Made by a program: the position numbers and the translations under genes. Of a DNA stretch of 64,000 nucleotides, positions 52,601 to 62,059 are shown piece after piece; the stretch's first letter is position 1; every line of letters begins with the position of its first letter. Location: NCBI RefSeq assembly GCF_034702125.1, contig NC_085869.1, positions 14,301,407-14,365,406 on the forward strand. The letters run 5' to 3'. The notes under the pieces are model-generated. The model had not been told where the DNA came from. It saw only the letters and a program-made list of their open reading frames with translations, and made no database searches. The stretch is from Engraulis encrasicolus (taxonomy: Eukaryota > Chordata > Actinopteri > Clupeiformes > Engraulidae).

Positions 52601-53503
52601 ATCTTTCAATTAAGTTAAATGAGGTGAAGTTTCAATACCTGGTGTTACTTTTTTCGGTGAATGCAGGTGGAAGATTTCTTGACAGGTCACTCTTCATGGA
52701 AATGACACTGGGTACTGGTGAACACCTGCCTTGATGATAGCTGGGGAGATCGGACAACATGCTGTATTATTACACCGCCTATTGACGGTCTTCTTGAAAC
52801 AGTGTTGGACAATGTTGCCCTGGACAATGGCAAACAACATGGCTAGATAAAAAGGAGAGAAAGTTCGCTTCAACCAGAGTGTTTTGCTCCCACTTGTTTT
52901 TTTTTTCTGTGACGTTTCGGGTAATCACCCTTCTTCAGACGTGAAAACCCCATATAGGCCTATACAATTTCTGGGTGATCACATGACCCTCATTGCAGGT
53001 GGAAACAGTTGTCCTCAATAATCAGGCTCACAACCCAGACAGTCATTAGTTACAAAGCTGATGATTTTAAGTACATGGCTGGACAATACATCCACATCTA
53101 ATTCAACATCTAATGATGATGATGACTTTTAGCAATACTGTACAATGATGGTATTGCCTGAGTGGATAAATTGCTGTAAGTCATTTGCTTCATGCATGTA
53201 CAGTACAAGCAAATTATGGAGTAAGCTCTGAATCCTAAAGTTTTGAAGCATTCAAGCATTTTGAAGTCTCATGTACAGAGTAGGCCTACATGATCTCTGT
53301 GATTTCGTGAAGTAAAAAAAAATAACTTCAATTTTCGTGGTGCATTCACGTTATTGCCCGTTTTTCGTGGTTGGGCAACGAAACACTGCCTATTCATTTG
53401 AATTGCCCGACTGCTGCCTAGCGACCCACTAGTTTGACGCCCTTTCGGTACCGTCACATGGTAATCAAACATTTCAAACAAGCAATTTAGGGTTAGGGTT
53501 AGG

Positions 53504-53559
<56 letters not shown>

Positions 53560-54872
53560 AGAGAGAGTGAAATATTGCTTTGCTTATCAATATTAAGGTG
53601 TTTGGAAATGGTATGAAGACTTTTAAATATTGAGATTCACTGCAGGAAAATAATGAGGAAAATAGAGTTAGTTGTCCACCTCTCTCTATCTCCTACCCTC
53701 AAACATACTCAGAACTTCACATGCAGGATGAAGGGAACATGAGGGTAGACTGTGACCATCTCCCCAAGAAGGTTATTGTGAGTAGCCTTTTTAATGTAGG
53801 CTATATTATATACAATGCCATAAATACCGATAGGCATCAGTGTCGGGCCCTCAGGCGTCAAAAAGTGCCCGGGCCCTTTTCAGATCCCAGTCCAGCCCTG
53901 CACACAACCATTTCTAATGTTTACAAAAAATGGTCCAAAAAAGAAAGAATATACAGTGAGCGGCAGTTCTGTGGGCAAAACTGACTTGTTGATGGCAGAG
54001 GTCAGAGGAGAATAGCCAGACTGGTTTGAGCTGATACAAAGAAAAAAATTAACCACATTACAACCGAGGTATGCATAAGAGAATATCTACAACACATCAA
54101 ATCTTGAGACAAATGGGCTACAGCATCAGAAAACGACATTTGGTGCCACTCCTGTCAGCTAAGAACAGGAAAATGAGGCAACGATTTGCACAGGCTCACC
54201 ATAAACGACATAGAAGATTGGAAAAATGTTGCTTGGTCTGATGAGTCTTGATATCCGCTGCAACACTCAGGTGGAAAGTTCAGAATTTGGCGTCAACAAC
54301 ATGAAAACATGGATCAACCCTGATTTACATAAACGGTAAAGCCTAACCGAGTATTGTTGCAGGCAGTTATATTAAGGCAGTTCTGAAGGCAAAAGGGGGT
54401 CCAGGCCAGCACTAGAGAGGTGTTCCTAATAAAGTGGCCAGTGAGTGTATATCAAGGATGTTAATACATTTGCTAATGTTAATACCCCTTCAAAAAGAAT
54501 ATGTAGAGAGGCTATTAGTTAGGCCTACTACAACTAGTGGCTTGAGGGTGAGAAAGTTGAGGCATTTGCAAACACTCCTGCAGTCCTGACTGACAGTAAG
54601 TAATACTGTACTCACCTTTCACCCCCTTCAGTGTCCTCTGTAGAAGGACTCCCCGTGGAAGTGTTAGAAACTATGATCTCATACTTGGTTTCCTGCAAAG
54701 GGTGGTTTGGGAGAGGTCCTGGTTCTGTTCTGATGTCCTCATCCTCCATTTCTCTGATGGCTGTTGTGCTGGGATGCCCCACATTTCCCGTAGCGCTCTT
54801 TTTAGCCATAGTGATGTCATCTGGTTCCTCACTATGAAGAGGGTCCTCCGCCGCGCTTTCATCTGCGTTCAT
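46516..54872 (-). CDS. B-box / FN3 x4 / AIG1 (GIMAP) multidomain GTPase, ten coding exons
   Basis: Exons on the minus strand: 54872-54616, 52740-52639, 52473-52390, 52235-51941, 51372-51345, 51235-50975, 50044-49787, 49522-49256, 48652-48296, 47501-46516. All have AG/GT borders and compatible phases (2,2,2,0,1,1,1,1,1), total 2895 nt, 964 residues plus stop. Layout: acidic N-terminus (1-85), SMKSD-type linker (86-147), two B-boxes (148-246), mini exon, four FN3 domains (256-342, 343-428, 429-517, 518-636), AIG1 GTPase (637 to about 840) and a hydrophobic segment near 895-912. No signal peptide, RING, coiled coil or SPRY. GIMAPs are GTP-binding immune regulators at intracellular membranes; B-boxes and FN3 units mediate protein contacts. 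A role in cell-autonomous immunity is inferred. The start is fixed by an in-frame TAA 15 nt upstream. Gene model unverified by transcripts. Confidence 0.8.
48296..48652 (-). CDS. Exon 9: FN3 domain 4, enlarged
   Basis: 357 nt, phase 1 to 1. Ends with SITLQDLQSDTQYEVTVRCE, close to domain 3, and includes AEVRWSQLQGLQHIPHKF with the core W. About 30 extra residues (PRNVPRDANVYNNYTIYNGT region) sit between the first strands, compared with the ~87-residue neighbours. Donor A|GTGAGA. Confidence 0.83.
49256..49522 (-). CDS. Exon 8: FN3 domain 3
   Basis: 267 nt, phase 1 to 1. Contains PERVCVGSVTPTSADLSWSV, HRFRISYWCEG, TLTDLQPDTQYTISVCCELD. The word LQ-QIPH-F is shared with FN3 domain 4, indicating that those two arose by exon duplication. 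Acceptor gtgtgatcctcag, donor GG|GTAAGC. Confidence 0.87.
49568..49650. repeat. (TG)n microsatellite in the intron between FN3 exons 7 and 8
   Basis: About 36 TG units ending in GCGCGCGCGC. Confidence 0.97.
49787..50044 (-). CDS. Exon 7: FN3 domain 2
   Basis: 258 nt, phase 1 to 1. Contains PPPENLNVRL, AAVSWSEPAG (core W), YMLNLYSDG, ELVIGREYIITVSTVLNG. Acceptor attctaaatgtcag, donor AAACAA|GTAAGC. Confidence 0.85.
50515..50700 (-). repeat. Widespread fish repeat, copy 2 (intron)
   Basis: Reverse orientation relative to 35405-35530: ggatcaccaccaaaattt, ttgagttatcctgctgac, GACAGACAGACA, ggaggtaata. Confidence 0.6.
50975..51235 (-). CDS. Exon 6: FN3 domain 1
   Basis: 261 nt, phase 1 to 1. FN3 pattern: P-x-PGPIDF, SLSLCWGPPEG (core W), FRVSW, ITIQSLSPGEKYTFTVATVE (the L-PG-Y-F-V signature). 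Acceptor tgtctttcccag, donor ACACAG|GTTTGT. Confidence 0.85.
51345..51372 (-). CDS. Exon 5: 28-nt mini exon
   Basis: Needed to turn phase 0 (exon 4) into phase 1 (FN3-1). CAA ATG AGG CAG TCT GAC CGT ACA ACA G lies between a pyrimidine-rich acceptor (ccctcgtgtgtccatag) and donor GTAAGC. A second acceptor (gaggcag, exon start 51360) would give 16 nt in the same phase. Confidence 0.6.
51941..52235 (-). CDS. Exon 4: tandem B-boxes (finTRIM-like)
   Basis: 295 nt, phase 2 in and 0 out. B-box 1: CGTCPKKAFKSCLTCMASFC with GDHVKLH; B-box 2: C-x2-H (CQQH), ELELYCNTDQIAICVLC and GHRGH. The zinc ligands are all present and the pattern fits TRIM25/finTRIM B-boxes. Acceptor tgttttcacag, donor CACCAG|GTAGGG. 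Confidence 0.85.
52390..52473 (-). CDS. Exon 3: short serine-rich exon
   Basis: 84 nt, phase 2 to 2, between acceptor gtcttgtcag and donor CAGG|GTATAT. Encodes VYVDQLDSLSTQSSSSKYSS and a short continuation; low complexity linker. Confidence 0.7.
52639..52740 (-). CDS. Exon 2: SMKSD-type N-terminal exon
   Basis: 102 nt, phase 2 to 2, after acceptor atctccccag and before donor AG|GTATTG. Encodes CSPVPSVISMKSDLSRNLPP, which matches the SCVSMKSD-type segment found near the N-termini of fish NLRC3-like NLRs and TRIM proteins. Confidence 0.75.
53270..53560. repeat. Intronic repeat, telomere-like TTAGGG units and (TG)n
   Basis: ttagggttagggttagg at about 53489-53506 runs into about 25 TG units (53508-53557). 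53330-53460 resembles an interspersed repeat (cgtggttgggcaacgaaac). Confidence 0.75.
53836..53905. mobile_element. Fragment of the CAGGGCTGGACTG hAT-like family
   Basis: Right end only (gtgcccgggccctttt..gtccagccctg), in intron 1 of the GIMAP-fusion gene. Confidence 0.55.
53945..54451 (+). pseudogene. Decayed Tc1-like transposon fragment in intron 1
   Basis: Transposase pieces can be read in scattered frames (WSDES, FRIWRQQHE, CHSCQLRTGK) and the right end gtgttcctaataaagtggccagtgag is the terminal repeat of a common fish Tc1-like element. The left terminal repeat and the region between the first and last third are lost. Confidence 0.75.
54616..54872 (-). CDS. Exon 1: start exon of the GIMAP-fusion gene
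   Basis: Encodes residues 1-85 plus two bases: acidic and polar (EDPLHSEEPDDITM, REMEDEDIRTEPG, a serine/threonine-rich end), with no cysteines and no hydrophobic leader. Donor GAAAG|GTGAGT is strong. A possible acceptor (tttcctccag) lies 17 nt upstream of the ATG, so a 5' UTR exon may exist further up. Confidence 0.75.
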
Positions 54873-54899
54873 CAGGCCAGGCTCTTATGCTGGAGGAAA

Positions 54900-55470
54900 G
54901 TACTCTGATGTTAGACTACTTCACAATCTCAGTCAGCTCTGGTTGAATAATTATTGATGGTCTTAGAGATCATAATAACAGTGATGCACAGTCTTGCAGG
55001 GAATCTGCAATTATAGGCCTAATGCCATCAACTATGGCTTCATGGCTAGGCCTATTGACAAGATTGACAGTTTTGGGTTGAGGTTATTTTCTTTTAAATG
55101 ATTGTTATTATTATTACTGCAGTTTTGAATGATATGAGGACGCAAGTAACAATAAGAACAGGGATGTCAGGCCCTGGAGCCTGTACCACGAAGCTGGCTG
55201 ACACGAAGCTGGACTAACCCATACTACTAAAGGTGGATATGCTTGAACCCTTGTAGGCTGCCATCAATTTACAGCATCAATTGGTATTGGCAGGTTGGGG
55301 TACATTTTTAAACTATAACATATTGATGTGAAACTTCCTCAGTTGGTAACCCACATTAAGGGTGGGCGATATGATGATATTAAATCGTGAATCGTGAAAT
55401 TGAGTACAAGATCATCTTGAATCTGTCAAATTGAGGAAATCGTAGATCATCTTGCACTGAGGATGTCTTA
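54900..55470. other. Upstream flank of the GIMAP-fusion gene, no exon seen
   Basis: Candidate promoter region by position. I see no TATA box, CpG island or clear 5' UTR exon. Confidence 0.3.
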
Positions 55471-55477
55471 TGATTGA

Positions 55478-55642
55478 TGTGTTACCACCCATTTTATTAC
55501 AAACAATATTTCAGTACACATGACCTCATTTGCATATTTAATTCAGAATACTTGCAATTTTACTTTTCTGAAATATGATGATTAAATATGCAAATGAGGT
55601 CATTTGTACTGAAATATGTAATACATTCTGTGGTAACACATT
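55478..55642. mobile_element. 165-bp fold-back MITE
   Basis: GTGTTACCAC.. at the left and ..GTGGTAACAC at the right; arms share CATTTGCATATTTAAT and ATTTCAGTACA over about 65 bp, around a 30-bp loop. Confidence 0.7.
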
Positions 55643-55735
55643 ATATATACACATATACATACATACACATATACAGTATACATATACATAGCCTATACAT
55701 ATACATATACATATACACACATAGGCCTATACAGT
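55643..55735. repeat. (ATACAC)n/(ATACAT)n imperfect repeat
   Basis: Degenerate hexamers of ATACAC, ATATAC and ATACAT. Confidence 0.85.
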
Positions 55736-55945
55736 ATCTCCTAATCACATTAAAAATCTACCCTCATCAATTTAGTGGAACATATTTTTTTCCAAGGCCA
55801 TAAGTAGCAGATTTTACCCTTGGAATGGCAAAACGCATTAGTATTAATATAATTTGTGAATCATTACTTTTGCAATGTTTTAAATGTTTCCAGTGATTTG
55901 CTATTTTCTTTACTTGATTTATTATTTTAAGTCATTCTAATTATC

Positions 55946-56240
55946 TAGCTTGAACAGAGGGTGCAGAGGGTGGTGAGGACAGCAGAAAAGATGACCAGAT
56001 CTCCCCTACCAGCCATTCAGGACCTGTACACTTCACACTGTTCCAAGAGAGCGATGAACATTATCAAAGACCCCACTCACCCATCACATAAACTGTTCTC
56101 CTTACTACAATCAGGGAGGCACTACCGCAGAGTGCTATGCAGCACAATCAGACTGAGAAACAGCTTCTTTCCACAAGCTGTCACACCGTCAATCAAGGTC
56201 CATCAACTGACGGTGCCTGCATTCTGAATTGGTCTGAATA
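55946..56240 (+). pseudogene. LINE ORF2 C-terminal fragment
   Basis: The translated series QRVVRTAEKMT, LPAIQDLYTSHCSKRAMNII, DPTHPSHKLFSLLQSGRHYR and RLRNSFFPQAV is the standard C-terminus of fish L2-type reverse transcriptase proteins. Open for 88 codons, but the rest of the element is missing. Confidence 0.8.
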
Positions 56241-56249
56241 TGTCCAATA

Positions 56250-57290
56250 TTCTTCAGCAACTATGCTAGTATTACCTGTTACTCTGGAAATGTATAACTT
56301 TAGAGTAGCCTAATAGGCTAAGCTACAGTAGGCTCCAATAGGCCTACATTTCAGATAGGCCTGACCTTTCTGATGAAAACATACAAAAACAAACGTTAAG
56401 GAAGTAATGCCCAACAAACAAAAATCACAGTTATAATACCAGAGATTCTAGGATAACACTGCCAGGTGAAGCAACTTCCACATGTCAGTCCTTTCATGTC
56501 TTAAGTCTAAAACGTAGGCCTTTGTTGCCCATTATTTTCATCATAATTTCATTCATTTCAATCAATTTCTGCAAGCCACCTAAATAAACTGTATTTTGCA
56601 CTCCATAAAAACTTGACAATAGGCCTAGGTAGGCCTAGGCTAGGGCCTATAGGCTATTTGAATTGACATTCTTAAAAGTAAAAGAACACTTACAGTAACA
56701 GGACACTTTGTAAAAGGACACTTAAAGTAGGCCTAGATTTTAAAAAATGTTCATAGCCTACCTTAAGGCAGTGATTAGCTAATGACTCAGTTCTACTGTT
56801 CTAAGCTACTTTTTCATTTCAAGTGGTCGGGTCCTTGTTAAGTCCTGCAGTAGTCTTGTTATTGGCTATCTACAAGCACGGCTACCTCTGTCGGCACTTC
56901 TTTTGCTTTCGTTTGACTTACCTGCTTTCACCGTCAACTGCATGGGCACGTTCGTAATAGGCCTGTGTTCAATGTCCTTTTCATATCATTACACAAACAA
57001 TCACTAAATACACGGCTGTCAAAACAGTTGCTCTCTGCGCGGATATCCACACTGCCAAAACGAACACAGACTTGCCTGATGCTCTCTGGGGAATTCCTTT
57101 ACATTCCAAGTCAAGTGGCGATGTTCAAGTGGATAAAATCATACTGTAAGCTAGTTCAGTGTTTATCCACTGCAACACCGGTTTTACCTGTTCCCTGGTG
57201 GGTGGATGCTAATCGGAAACATTAGGCCACAATTCTGATTTAAAGACCTGCTTTGTAGTGACAGGCAGACACTCCTGAGTGCAAGCTTGA
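56250..57290. other. Intergenic, no gene seen
   Basis: AT-rich with many taggcct words; no supported exon. Confidence 0.4.
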
Positions 57291-57299
57291 TCATAAACA

Positions 57300-57328
57300 C
57301 ATGCACGCACGCACACACGCACGCACGC

Positions 57329-57387
<59 letters not shown>
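57300..57387. repeat. (CA)n microsatellite
   Basis: ACGC-rich lead-in, then about 25 pure CA units. Confidence 0.96.
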
Positions 57388-57696
57388 ACAACGTGGCCTA
57401 AACACAAGACCCTGGCATATAGAAAAATAGTTATTTGAGGACACAGGCCGTTGGTATGGTCTTGTCTGACTGGAACTGACCACAAGATAAGATCTGGCCA
57501 GAGCGATGTTATCACCATCTCCCTGGGAAACTGGAGCGGCCTCCCCAGGTCAACCCTCATGGACCACTCACCACCAGGTGAGAGAAGTCTTGGTGTTGCT
57601 CTCTGGGCTTGGGGCTCTCCCCAGCTCTAGCAATATAAGGGTGGGCCGTCTCGCTGGGGCAGGAGGTTGGCTGTTGGCCTGTTGCCACATACATTA

Positions 57697-57926
57697 CATT
57701 ATTACATTACATTTCACTTAGCTGACGCTTTCATTTGTTCAAAGCGACTTACAACTATTATTTTTCAGGATATTGGTTACAGTCCCTGGAGCAATGTGGG
57801 GTTAGGTGCCTTGCTCAAGGGCACTTCAGCCATGGATGGAGGTGTAGGGAGAGGTCGTGGGGGATTCGAACCGGCAACCCCTAGATTGAAAGACCAACTC
57901 TCTAACCACTAGGCCATGGCTGCCCA
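57697..57926 (-). mobile_element. tRNA-derived V-SINE-like element, full length, minus strand
   Basis: Reversed: gggcagccatggcctagtgg (A-box side), GGTTCGAATCC, the conserved core (ggctgaagtgcccttgagc, gctccagggactgtaacc) and tail aagtcgctttgaacaaatga ending in aatgtaatgtaat. Confidence 0.85.
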
Positions 57927-58329
57927 TACACACACCCATACGCACGCAAGCACACACACACGCGCGAGCGCACACCCACACGCACACACACACATGACCC
58001 GGGCATATAGAAAAGCAATTAAAATTATAGCTCATAATATACACCCTCAAGTTCCTTTCTCCCTACTTGTGAATTTCTGTGTATGTTTTTGAGGGTAAGA
58101 GATACACAGAGAGAAAGATAAGGTGACAGTCAAGAAAGTGAGTAAACTCAGTCCAAGCTCTTGGATTGAGCAACTAGCAGTCTTCTCGTCCATGGTTGCA
58201 ACATTGATGCACAACTGGATGATTGAAATATATCTGCACTCCTTTTTCCATATAATTTACCCTCTGCCTTGTCTACCCAAGATGTGATAAGTATTGTGTC
58301 AAAGAGCGAAGGAGGCTGAAGGGGCAGAG

Positions 58330-58430
58330 TGGAGTTCCAGCACATCACCTGACCTGCCACCCAATACGTATAATGTGGGTCCCCTTTGTCCGTGGGCCAG
58401 GGACAAGTGACCCACACACTCAGGCTTCGT
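58330..58430. mobile_element. Fragment of the GCTGACAGC family
   Basis: cccaatacgtataatgtggg and gtccgtgggccagggacaag match the central blocks of that family. Confidence 0.4.
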
Positions 58431-58437
58431 TGGTGTA

Positions 58438-58438
<1 letters not shown>

Positions 58439-58526
<88 letters not shown>
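58439..58526. repeat. (CA)n microsatellite
   Basis: About 43 uninterrupted CA units. Confidence 0.97.
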
Positions 58527-58528
<2 letters not shown>

Positions 58529-59204
58529 GGCTTCCTTGGTGTGCTTGAATGCATATTATGATTTTGATCATTGTGTGATCTACATGAATGTGTATAAATA
58601 GTGCTGTAAGGCAAAAAACAGTAGCAGTGAAATACTCAGTGGAGGATATAATGCAATGTCTTGGGACTGTTGAAATAAAGGTGCTACAGGTTTGATTCCT
58701 TGTTGTTCACCTTTGAACCTCATGCTACTCTCAGTATTCTGAGTGGCTTCTCACATGTTTGCTTTTCTGAATGTGTAGTTGAACAGTTGGATGTTGTGAA
58801 GCATTTGGTATAAAGGGATTTAGGGATGAATGTGATAAGAAATGAAGAGTTCAGATGCAAAAAACCCTAAGTGACTTTTCAGAAAATAATCTTAATTCAT
58901 TTTTATTTAATACAAAGCTATCAAAATGTCATATTTTTTTATTTTATTTATGTAATACAACTATTTATATGTATTATCAAGTACATAAATGTAAACCAAA
59001 CGAACAACGGGCTTCTCTAAAATACAGAAGTGCAGGTCTTCAGAAATGGAGTTAGGGGATTTTGCATCTGAACACTTCAAATACAATTAATTCTGTCAAT
59101 CATCCTAAATAGAAAGAACACTTTGATTTCGGACAGGAGCTTGAAGACGAGCTCCCTGGTGTTAGAAGGCACCAATGAGATTGACAGGAAACCCATCACC
59201 ATCA

Positions 59205-59520
59205 GTTTGCCAACAGGTTTGCCTTTTGAATATGCTCCCACGGCTTCAGAGATATTGATTCATATTGTTTACCGCCTCAGATGCACACTGGGACGAAATA
59301 GATTAAATAAATAGATAAAATAAATCAAGTACAAATGCAGACTCTGCTCTGGCACTCCTCATTTCCAGGTGGCATAATACCACTGGTGTAAACAATCACC
59401 TTTGTGGTAGCAGTACATTGCTCAGGTATGTAAACTGGGGCCTGGACAGCTATCATTTGCAACTCTTTCACTTTTACTCCACTTTTAAAATTGAGCTGGT
59501 GGAATTATTCCACTTTGTAG
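59205..59520. repeat. Segmental duplication block B, distal part
   Basis: Counterpart of 41508-41870, same order and orientation relative to the GIMAP exon. A 63-codon frame at 59123-59314 overlaps it but is broken in the other copy. Confidence 0.8.
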
Positions 59521-59939
59521 TAGGGTACCCTGTGCAAATCAGCTGGTTTTGGATGTTAAAAACGATTTATTTATTTTTTTGCTCAAACTGATAGAAAAGG
59601 GGTAGAAAAAGACATTCCACTTTGACTTCAAATTTTTACCCCCCATTTTTACCTTTTTATGACATAATCTTTGGGGCGGAGGCTCATTGTCAGTATAGGC
59701 CCATAATAAAGGCCTAAACTAACGGGACAAAGTTAGACCAACATTTTTTGACACAAGACAAAGAAGGTATTTTAAAGCCAAGTTCTGAAATTGTAGGGCA
59801 GTCTAGAGGACCGAGAGTGATCAACAAGAAGAGTGACACACTATAAAAGCCTAACAGGACCAGAGATCAGTGAGTATTTTTTTAATACAGATTTTAATAC
59901 AGATTTAATACACAATATGAAAAAACCCAGAACTGAGTC

Positions 59940-60550
59940 CTTTTGTTGTCGGTTCGCTTAAAGAGGACTGAGTTTGGTTCATTTAAAGGGGACCAGGTGT
60001 GAAAACCCTATAAGATTTCCAGACCCTTGTGCGAGCTCACGAAGTTGAGCGGAAATGCACGAAGGGTCTGTGTGAGAGCCAGGCTAGTCTCTAGAGCTCT
60101 CCTTAATTGATTATACCTAGTCACAAGTGTAACTTGTCAGCACTCTAAGCGAACTGAAACCACATCAATAAAGGTCTCAGTGAGGCTCATTTCCGAGGGG
60201 TCTGGGTACACTTTGGTAGCCAGGCCATGCCCTCCTAGTGATGCAACAACCTCAGCGTTGCTTCTAAGTCAGGCCAAGAGCAACACAATATCGATTCTGA
60301 GTTCCCAAAAATATGGGAACTCCTCCCACTTTGTCGGGAAGCATACAACCATTAGCAAACCAAGGGAGGCAGGTTGACCATGCTGTTTGGGAAATGTTAA
60401 TTGTTATGTTCTTTGTCGGACCGAGTCTCGAAGAGATTTGAAAGTCGATGATAGGCTAACACTTTGGAGCATTCACATTATGTACAGAAAATGCTGAGTC
60501 ACAGGTCTGTGTTCACTTAAATGGCTGAAGGGGACAAGGTGTGAAAACCC
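59940..60550. mobile_element. hAT-like repeat cluster inserted in duplication block B
   Basis: aagggtctgtgtgagagccaggctag (near 60080) and tagccaggccatgccc (near 60218) are end-like sequences of fish hAT MITEs. gg..gacaaggtgtgaaaaccct occurs at about 59988 and 60533. The corresponding site in block A lacks this DNA. Confidence 0.45.
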
Positions 60551-60614
60551 TACGTTACTCAAGAAAGACAACACAGATTTTAAGTACATTAGCTGACTTG
60601 TGCTACTGCTAAAC

Positions 60615-60620
60615 TTTATT
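60615..60620 (-). terminator. Candidate polyadenylation signal of the second GIMAP copy
   Basis: Minus-strand AATAAA about 310 nt past the stop codon, in a block conserved with 42050-42175. The spacing is normal for a 3' UTR here. Confidence 0.55.
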
Positions 60621-60929
60621 GCGTTTTTGTAAAACAATCAAAACAAGAACAGAAAAACAATGACTGATTGCTACAACAGTAATATACATACTATACACAT
60701 TTTGCATTATACCATCTTATGTCAATAATAATAGCCTACTAATACAACAATGTTGAGGTGGGAAAATGTGCACAATTTATATCGAGGCACCTCACGAGAT
60801 AGTACTATATGCTATCACACATTGTACGAAAAATATCATATTACAGTGGTATGACAAAACATAGTAGGCCTATAGATTTTGTGTCCTAAATTTTATTTTT
60901 TGTCTTGGAGTTTTTTTTTTTAAATCAAA

Positions 60930-61912
60930 TCAGTCCATTTTCTCATACAGTGCAGAGTAGCATACTCCGAAACCTGAGAATGTGCTTGGTAGACGGTCAT
61001 GTAATTTTTGCAATGCATCCACAATTGCCTGAAAAGGATTTGTTGCTGTAGCTGATGCAATTTTAATAGTTTTATGGATTTCTTGTGGTGGAATTGCTGG
61101 TAGATATACAAATCCGAGGAGCATCACCGTTACTGTAACAGCACATTTATTTAACATGATTCTCCTCTCCACTATTTTCTTAGCCCTCTCTCTGATGTCA
61201 CTGTCAGTTAGTTGCTGATTTTGTTCAGTCTGTCTAATTTTGTGCATTTCATCCTGAATGGCCAGCTCCACTAGCACCATAATCTCATTGGTGTAGTAGT
61301 CTGCACCACCCGCACGGTTGTACTCCACTATCTGTTCTATGGTGTTAAGTAGATTTGCTACTTCTGTTTTCTTGCTTTTCCCCCCTTCTTCCTGAGTCCA
61401 ATGTTTGTTGTCTATGACATGATAGTTATTATGGCATTTCTCTACAATGTCCTTTAGTGTAGTTCCCTTTCTCTGAGTGTCCTGTCCACCATTGACAAAC
61501 TCTTGAATAGTCTTCCCCTCCAAATCTTCACCATGTGTGAAAAGAATTACTGCATGCTTAAATGCATCATCTGAAAATATATGTGTAATCTTCTTCATAG
61601 TTTGCTGTTCATGCTCTGTATGTCTTCCTACTCTTAACACTATAACAAATGCATGAGGACCTGGTGCACTGGCAAAGATGCATTTTGATACCTCTGTAAT
61701 TAGTGTGTCTTCTGGAATTCCAGGGTCAAAGAATCCAGGAGTGTCAATCACTGTGTACTTTCTCCCATTGATAATCTTGGAATGTGATATACATTGGTTT
61801 GTTACGCCATGCTGACAGCTACCCACTGTGAAGACTTCTTCTCCCAGGATGCTGTTTCCAGCGCTGCTTTTGCCATCTCCCGTCTTCCCGAAAAGGACAA
61901 TCCTCCTCTCAC
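60930..61912 (-). CDS. AIG1/GIMAP GTPase exon, second copy
   Basis: 983 nt with the same acceptor and phase as exon 10 of the fusion gene (tgttgtctctattgttag|GTGAGAGG). Encodes 326 whole residues: G1 GKTGDGKSS, G3 DTPGFFD, PGPHAFVIVLRVGRHTEHE, LFTHGEDL, YHVIDNK, a charged helix and a hydrophobic segment (TVTVMLLGFVYLPAI). About 80% identical by eye to the first copy, with the last ~35 residues diverged. No stop or frameshift, which suggests selection. No FN3, B-box or start exon is visible between 61913 and 64000; the gene either continues beyond the window or is a last-exon duplicate. The open frame extends upstream to 61991 through the pyrimidine tract, and translation from there is unlikely. 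Confidence 0.85.
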
Positions 61913-62059
61913 CTAACAATAGAGACAACAAAACAGAATAAATTAGAATGGTACTCAGAGAGTCCAAGACCATGATTGGTTTTGAAATCATTCAAATAAT
62001 AACAGAAGAAAGGAAATAATCCATATTAGTCCCAAAACTAATACATTCAAAAGGGGACA

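Noticed and set aside
53489..53506. Interstitial telomere marking a chromosome fusion
   Set aside because: Only about three TTAGGG units next to a TG microsatellite; chance or microsatellite drift is enough.
55961..56227. 88-codon + strand gene
   Set aside because: Matches the C-terminal end of fish LINE ORF2 proteins.
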